Source of the DNA: Phycisphaerales bacterium
GTDB lineage: Bacteria > Planctomycetota > Phycisphaerae > Phycisphaerales > UBA1924
Assembly (NCBI GenBank): GCA_020427395.1
Contig: JAGQON010000015.1
Location: 28,609-92,608 of the forward strand
DNA length: 64,000 bases
Direction: 5' to 3'
The notes below the pieces were generated by a model, which searched no databases, had not been told where the DNA came from, and was given only the letters and a program-made list of their open reading frames with translations. This document shows positions 59,253-64,000 of this stretch, piece by piece; position 1 is the stretch's first letter, and every line of letters starts with the position of its first letter. The translations under genes were made by a program, and so were the position numbers.

Positions 59253-60370
59253 GCCGATACCGGTTCTTTCTTGCTTATCATCGCGAGCACTTCGCGAAAG
59301 ATTTGACCGAAGTGTGCGATCTGTTCGCTGGAATGCGAAGCGTTGATCGCCAGGCGGAAGTACTTCGGGGCCGGCCCGTTGGGATAGTCCATCAGCGGCA
59401 GCAGCACGCCTCGTTGTTCGAGCGCCGCCTCTATCCGCTCCATACGCTCAATATCGCCGAGCACAAATGCAAAGATCGCTGAATCGTGATCGTGAGCTTC
59501 GATCTCCAGTGTCCGGAGAAGCTCCCGTGTCTGCCGGATATTCCGTGTCAACTTCTGATGAATCTCGGTGTCTTGCTGCAGGATACGCAATGACTCAAGC
59601 CCGCCAGCGACGAGCGCCGGAGAAGCGGGGGTGGTGCAGCGGTAGGCGATCGAATGGGATCGGGCACTCTCGATCGGTTCGGATGCCCCCATGACGATTC
59701 CCCCCGCACAGCCGAGCCCTTTGGCCAGCGTGGTCGTCACGATCAGCCGATCGGACCGTAGACCGATCGCGTCGGGCATCCCGCGACCCTGCTCCCCGAG
59801 CACCGCAAACCCGTGGCAATCATCGAGCAGGAGCCAGTCTTGCTCTCGGAGGATACCGAGAAGCTGATGTGCCGGTGCCAGATCGCCATCGGTCGTAAAT
59901 ACCGAATCCGTCATGATCACGCACGGGGCATCGAGATCCTGGATGAGGTGGGCCCCGTGCCCCGCATCAAGGTGATCGAAAAACTGGATCCTGAGCCCGC
60001 CAAGCCGAGCGGCATCCTTGAGGCTCGCGTGGGCGCGGGTATCGATCAGGGCGTGGCGGATGCCGAGGTGCTCAAGCCCCTGCAGCGCGGCCAGGTTGGC
60101 GGTATAGCCATCAGGCACTAAGAGTCCTCGTTCGTGCCGACAGAATCGTGTTAGCTCGTCTTCGAGCTGGGCATGAGGGCGTGCGTTGCCCGTCGTCTCC
60201 CGGCTGGCGGAGCTTGAGAGCCCGTAGACCTCGGCCGCCTGCTGTACGGCACGGATCACGCGGGGATGGTGGGCGAGTCCTAAGTAGTTGCAGCCACCGA
60301 AGCTCAGGAGGGTTCTATCACCCCGCGTGATCCTGGTGGCATCGCACGAATCTGTGGGAATATTGGGCAT
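59249..60370 (-). CDS. Alpha-oxoamine synthase (8-amino-7-oxononanoate synthase-like PLP enzyme)
   Basis: A 373-residue PLP enzyme that condenses an acyl-CoA or acyl-ACP with an amino acid and releases CO2. Blocks: FGGCNYLGLAHHPRVI, SSSASRETTGNARPHAQLEDEL, MTDSVFTTDGDLAPAHQLL, LLLDDCHGFAVLGEQGRG (Asp-x-His; the usual DEAHS reads DDCHG) and PLP Lys217 in VTTTLAKGLGCAGG. It could be BioF or a paralogue making another amino ketone. No bio genes are adjacent. It overlaps the HisN-like gene (ATGA), so they are co-transcribed. The motif change next to the PLP-stacking His argues for some caution over the substrate. Confidence 0.85.
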   Translation of the reverse strand: MPNIPTDSCDATRITRGDRTLLSFGGCNYLGLAHHPRVIRAVQQAAEVYGLSSSASRETTGNARPHAQLEDELTRFCRHERGLLVPDGYTANLAALQGLEHLGIRHALIDTRAHASLKDAARLGGLRIQFFDHLDAGHGAHLIQDLDAPCVIMTDSVFTTDGDLAPAHQLLGILREQDWLLLDDCHGFAVLGEQGRGMPDAIGLRSDRLIVTTTLAKGLGCAGGIVMGASEPIESARSHSIAYRCTTPASPALVAGGLESLRILQQDTEIHQKLTRNIRQTRELLRTLEIEAHDHDSAIFAFVLGDIERMERIEAALEQRGVLLPLMDYPNGPAPKYFRLAINASHSSEQIAHFGQIFREVLAMISKKEPVSA

Positions 60371-60537
60371 CTGTCGGAATTATCGTCAGTCCATCGCTCC
60401 GGCGCGCTGTATTCGGTGTGAAAAGTTCCCTCAGAACGGGGTTTCGTCGTATCTCAACCGGTTTGAGCCGCGTGCGTTGTTCCCCTACCATATCCCCACA
60501 CATCACCGATGAGGCGTGATCAACTTTGGAGGACCTG

Positions 60538-62352
60538 ATGACCACAACCGTTCGACCCCGACGACGATTCGCGATCGCAGCCGTTTGTGCCGCGCTGCTG
60601 AGCACCACCGCCGGAGCCGCCGAATCCGCTAACGCGACCGAGAGCGTACGAGCGGAAGCAAAGGTCATGCAGCTCCCGATTCGCACCGATGGTCCCAAGA
60701 GCCTGGACCCGGTTGAGGGGTCGACGACCTACGACAACATGGCCTGCGTCCAGTTCTATGAGACGCTGCTCACCAATAAGTACTCCAACCCCATGGAGAT
60801 GGAGCCGCTACTGCTGGCGGAGATGCCGACGAGTCCCGATGGTGGGACCACATGGCACTTCAAGCTCAAGCCCGATGTCTACTTCCACGACAACGAGTGC
60901 TTCCCGGGCGGCAAGGGGCGGACCGTCACCTCCGACGATGTCTTCTACTCGATCAAGCGACTGGCGGACAAAAAATACAAGCTGGAGAACTGGTGGTTGC
61001 TCGACGGCACCATCCTGGGGTTCAATGAGTACAAGGACGCCCAGAATGAGGCCGATGTCTTCAACTACGATGCCCCGGTGGAGGGCTTCCGGAAGATCAA
61101 TGATCTTGAGTTTGAGATCGTCCTGACCAAGCCCGTGTACCGTTTCCTGTACATCATGGGTATGTTCCAGACATCGGTAGTGCCCCGCGAGGCGGTCGAG
61201 TTCTACGGTGCAGACTTCCCCCGCAATCCGGTAGGGACCGGGCCGTTCGTGCTGGACAGCTGGGTGCCCAAGCAGTCGCTGACGGCCGACAGGAACCCAA
61301 ACTACCACCCGATGTACTACCCCGACCGCGAAGAGTGGTCGAGCGAGGACAAGCGGAATCGCCTCCACCGTGCTGCGGGCAAGCAGGTTCCCTTCGTGGA
61401 CCGCATCGAGTTCACCATGTTTGTCGAGGACCAGCCGATGTGGCTTGAGTTCTCTAAGGGCAAGCTCGGTTATACGCAGGTCCCTGAGGACTACTTCACT
61501 GACGCTTTCGACCTGGCCTCCAAGCAGCTTAAGGAGGACTGGCTTCGCAAGAACATCCGGGCTCATTCCAACCTGCTGCTCGACTTCACCTTCCGCGGCT
61601 TCAATATGGAGGACGAACTGCTCGGCGGGTACACACCGGAGAAGCGAGCTCTTCGCCGAGCAATCAGCTATGCGATTGATCTCGAAGAGATCAACAAGAC
61701 CTTCTATAACGGGCAGCGGATCGTGTACGACGGCCCGATCCCCCCGGGCCTTGAGGGTCACCCTGAGAACCACCGCGCCGCGGCCGCGGCCCGTGGTCAG
61801 AACCTGACCCGCGCCAAGCAGCTGCTGGCCGAGGCAGGCTACCCCAACGGCGAGGGGCTTCCCCCGATCCGCTTCTATACATCGCAGAACACGCTCAACA
61901 ACGCGGTCTCCGAGATGGTCAAGCGACAGCTCGCCCAGGCGAATATCAAGTTCGAGCCGGTCTTCCTCGATTTCTCGACGCTGATCGAGAACATCAATAA
62001 GAAGAAGGCCCCGATGTTCGGCTTCGCGTGGGCAAGCGACTACCCCGATGCGGAGAACAACCTCGCGCTGTTCTACGGCCCCAACGAGGCCCCCGGATCG
62101 AACCACTACAACTACAAGCGTCCGGAGTTCGACGCCATGTACGAGCAGATCCTGACCATGGAGCCCAGCGAGGAGCGTACGGCGATCTATGTCAAGATGC
62201 GCGACTTGATCCTCGATGACTGCCCCTATGTGGGCGGCATGGCCCGCGAGCGTTTCTACCTCATCAACCCCTGGCTGCTCAACTGCAAGCCCACCGAACG
62301 CTACTATTCCTGGTTCAAGTATCTCGATGTCGATGACAGCGCGAGAAACTGA
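60538..62352 (+). CDS. Peptide/nickel-type ABC transporter substrate-binding protein (SBP_bac_5)
   Basis: A 604-residue exported binding protein. ATG 60538 follows a strong GGAGGA. The signal peptide is PRRRFAIAAVCAALLSTTAGA. The mature part has LDPVEGSTTYDNMACVQFYETLL, PLLLAEMPTSPDGGTTWHFKLKPDVYFHDN, VTSDDVFYSIKRLAD and the family signature NPVGTGPFVLDSWVPKQSLTADRNPNYHP. It should bind an oligopeptide or similar solute and deliver it to the permeases encoded next. Ligand not determined. Confidence 0.92.
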   Translation: MTTTVRPRRRFAIAAVCAALLSTTAGAAESANATESVRAEAKVMQLPIRTDGPKSLDPVEGSTTYDNMACVQFYETLLTNKYSNPMEMEPLLLAEMPTSPDGGTTWHFKLKPDVYFHDNECFPGGKGRTVTSDDVFYSIKRLADKKYKLENWWLLDGTILGFNEYKDAQNEADVFNYDAPVEGFRKINDLEFEIVLTKPVYRFLYIMGMFQTSVVPREAVEFYGADFPRNPVGTGPFVLDSWVPKQSLTADRNPNYHPMYYPDREEWSSEDKRNRLHRAAGKQVPFVDRIEFTMFVEDQPMWLEFSKGKLGYTQVPEDYFTDAFDLASKQLKEDWLRKNIRAHSNLLLDFTFRGFNMEDELLGGYTPEKRALRRAISYAIDLEEINKTFYNGQRIVYDGPIPPGLEGHPENHRAAAAARGQNLTRAKQLLAEAGYPNGEGLPPIRFYTSQNTLNNAVSEMVKRQLAQANIKFEPVFLDFSTLIENINKKKAPMFGFAWASDYPDAENNLALFYGPNEAPGSNHYNYKRPEFDAMYEQILTMEPSEERTAIYVKMRDLILDDCPYVGGMARERFYLINPWLLNCKPTERYYSWFKYLDVDDSARN

Positions 62353-62413
62353 TCGGTTCTGATCCCGTTTCCAAGCGATCGCATCCCGCTGATCCGACCC
62401 GGAGCTGCCACCC

Positions 62414-63391
62414 GTGTGGACCTATATCGTTCGAAGAACGCTCTATAACATCCCTGTGTTCCTGAGCATCATCTTCGTGGTGATGCTTGCGCTCCGGGTC
62501 AACGACCCGGTCTCGGCGCAGCTGGGGAAGAACGCGACGCAGGATCAGATCGACCTGCTGACCGAGGAATACGGGCTCGATGAGCCGTTCGTCATCCAGT
62601 ACGGCAAGTTCATCGGGAAGCTGTTCACGCTTCGGTTCGACGAGCGGTCGTGGGATCAGGGCTTCCCGGTGGGCGAGATGATTATCAACGCGATCCCACC
62701 GAGCATGGCCGTCACGATCCCAACGCTCGTGGTCACCGCATCGATCGCCATCTGCGTCGGGCTCGTATCGGCATTCTTCCGGGGTAGGGCGATTGACCGA
62801 TCATTGATGTTCATCGCGGTTATCGGGATGAGCATCTCGGTGCTCGTCTACATCATCATCGGTCAATACTGGGGGGCGTACCTGCCGAGCACGCAGGTCG
62901 ATGGCTGGCCCTTCGAGATCTCGGTCGACGCATCCGCGGGTTCGTCCCGCTGGTTCTTCTTCCACCCTGCCAACTGGGTGAGTTTCTGCATGCTCCCCGT
63001 GCTGATTAATGTCACGGTTGCCCTCGGCTACGACACCCGCTTCTATCGCGCGGTCATGGTCGAGGAGTCCCAGCGGGACTACATCCGCACCGCCCGTGCC
63101 AAGGGCGCGAGCACGCAGCGGGTCATGTTCGTGCACATGCTCAAAAACGCGATGATCCCCATCATCACCCGCATCATGATCTCGCTGCCGTTTGTGATCA
63201 CGGGATCGATCCTGATCGAGTTCTACTTCGGCATCCCCGGCATGGGACGCACGCTGATTAACGCGATCAACTCAAAGGATTTCCCGGTGATCCAGACCTT
63301 CACCGCCCTCTTCGCGGCGTTATTCATCGCATCGAACATCCTCACAGATGTGCTCTACGCACTCGCTGACCCCCGGGTGCGCCTCTCATGA
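62414..63391 (+). CDS. ABC transporter permease, OppB/DppB type
   Basis: A 325-residue inner-membrane permease from a GTG at 62414. The N-terminus is TYIVRRTLYNIPVFLSIIFVVMLAL (span 1), and the cytoplasmic EAA-type loop is RAVMVEESQRDYIRTARAKGASTQRVMFVHMLKNAMIPIIT. Between spans there is an exported-side segment of about 50 residues with GAYLPSTQVDGWPF. The last spans include FVITGSILIEFYFGIPGMGRTLINAI. The stop overlaps the second permease gene (ATGA). Confidence 0.92.
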   Translation: MWTYIVRRTLYNIPVFLSIIFVVMLALRVNDPVSAQLGKNATQDQIDLLTEEYGLDEPFVIQYGKFIGKLFTLRFDERSWDQGFPVGEMIINAIPPSMAVTIPTLVVTASIAICVGLVSAFFRGRAIDRSLMFIAVIGMSISVLVYIIIGQYWGAYLPSTQVDGWPFEISVDASAGSSRWFFFHPANWVSFCMLPVLINVTVALGYDTRFYRAVMVEESQRDYIRTARAKGASTQRVMFVHMLKNAMIPIITRIMISLPFVITGSILIEFYFGIPGMGRTLINAINSKDFPVIQTFTALFAALFIASNILTDVLYALADPRVRLS

Positions 63392-64000
63392 GTATCAAAT
63401 CACGCATCAACGAGTCACCTTCGCTCCGCAAGCTCTTTGGTAACAAGGGTGCTGTGGTCGCGATGAGCATCATCTCCCTCTACCTGCTGCTGTTCGTCTG
63501 GATCATCGCGATGCAGCTCGTATCGTGGGTGGGGAAGACGACCGACGCATACGACCTGCGTGAGCGACCCATCATGGGAGCCCTCCTCCCTGAACGCACG
63601 CTCGAGCGTGTCGGCGCGAGCAACCAGCCCGGCTTCGGGATGATCGCCAAGCCCGGCGTACGAACCGAGCATGTGAAGTTCTACTTCCAGCAGATTGGCA
63701 GGATATTCACAGAGCTGGAACAGCGGGACGCCGGCGGTGCCGACTCCGAGGGCGCACGCTCGATGGAACAGATCCTCGACGCCGCGAGCCTGGCCGAGCG
63801 CCGTGTGGCGGACATACCCGTCGAGCAGCTCCGAGAGCAGTACGACCGGGCGATGGCTGTCTTCGCCGAGCAGGACAACCTGCGTTCTTTGCGGGCGACG
63901 CTGACCAAGATTGAGTTGGCAATCGATAAGCTCCACGAGTTCAGGGCCAAGTACGACAACCGAGCCTCGCTCAGTGAGGATGACCGCGATGTCCTTTATG
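63388..64000 (+). CDS. ABC transporter permease, OppC/DppC type, 3'-truncated by window edge
   Basis: The first 204 codons of a gene that leaves the window. It starts at ATG 63388 in an ATGA overlap. The protein begins with a basic stretch (IKSRINESPSLRKLFGNKG), then a membrane span (AVVAMSIISLYLLLFVWIIAMQLV, about 22-45). From there to the window edge, about 160 residues, it is hydrophilic and in part coiled-coil-like (EQLREQYDRAMAVFAEQDNLRSLRATLTK). Canonical OppC proteins have a much shorter stretch before the second span, so this one carries a large insertion on the exported side. The family call rests on operon position and the first span. Confidence 0.72.
   Translation, partial: MSIKSRINESPSLRKLFGNKGAVVAMSIISLYLLLFVWIIAMQLVSWVGKTTDAYDLRERPIMGALLPERTLERVGASNQPGFGMIAKPGVRTEHVKFYFQQIGRIFTELEQRDAGGADSEGARSMEQILDAASLAERRVADIPVEQLREQYDRAMAVFAEQDNLRSLRATLTKIELAIDKLHEFRAKYDNRASLSEDDRDVLY

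Overview
The window looks like a chromosomal segment of a planctomycete of the class Phycisphaerae, probably marine and related to Phycisphaerales. The basis is the eight secreted proteins that end in a paired DLNxDGxLDFFDVSAFLxAFNAGCP-type module (the 'GC-type dockerin' I associate with that group), the Acidobacteria/Planctomycetes-type ECF sigma factor beside a PknB-type kinase, and the many Tat-exported Gfo/Idh/MocA oxidoreductases and TIM-barrel isomerases. Assignment is from sequence character only. No rRNA, tRNA, IS element or CRISPR array was seen.

Layout. (1) 1-18.5 kb: the 3' part of an NtrC-type sigma-54 activator gene, translationally coupled to a secreted dockerin protein, then two further operons of secreted beta-propeller-like dockerin proteins (4.0-13.3 kb; 13.5-18.4 kb). 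The second operon begins with a seven-heme cytochrome. Each of these two operons has a near-perfect sigma-54 promoter (3984-3999; 13425-13440) and, 64-78 bases upstream of it, two TGGCCA palindromes with identical 13-base spacing: a likely enhancer for the adjacent activator. (2) 18.8-21.7 kb: ECF sigma factor overlapping a Ser/Thr kinase with TPRs. (3) 22-27.8 kb: periplasmic ligand-binding protein, membrane histidine kinase and two response regulators; the first regulator is broken by a 17-bp tandem duplication. (4) 27.8-34.2 kb: RpiR regulator divergent from a KamA-like radical-SAM aminomutase, 3-oxoadipate CoA-transferase subunits A/B and a class III aminotransferase, convergent with a 3-oxoadipyl-CoA thiolase. 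Together these suggest an apparently undescribed catabolic route: 2-aminoadipate to 3-aminoadipate to 3-oxoadipate to 3-oxoadipyl-CoA to acetyl-CoA plus succinyl-CoA. (5) 34.3-52.6 kb: glycosyltransferase, six Gfo/Idh/MocA oxidoreductases, five TIM-barrel isomerase-like proteins, a two-domain DUF1080 lipoprotein, an MFS transporter, a membrane heme protein, an FGE-like protein and two ApbE flavinyltransferases; this resembles a keto-sugar catabolic region split between an exported (Tat) and a cytoplasmic set. (6) 53.6-57.8 kb (minus): transsulfuration-type enzyme, ACT-less aspartokinase-homoserine dehydrogenase fusion and aspartate-semialdehyde dehydrogenase, overlapping genes behind a probable SAM-I-clan riboswitch and a hairpin that displays the Shine-Dalgarno sequence in its loop. 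(7) 57.8-60.4 kb (minus): Gly-rich RRM protein, HisN-like phosphatase and alpha-oxoamine synthase. (8) 60.5-64 kb: peptide ABC transporter binding protein, permease 1 and a truncated permease 2.

The main results are the proposed aminomutase-initiated 2-aminoadipate pathway, the sigma-54/enhancer architecture controlling the dockerin-cytochrome operons, the 17-bp duplication that exactly frameshifts a response regulator, and the riboswitch-controlled methionine operon. Families were recognised by eye and memory; no database search was run.
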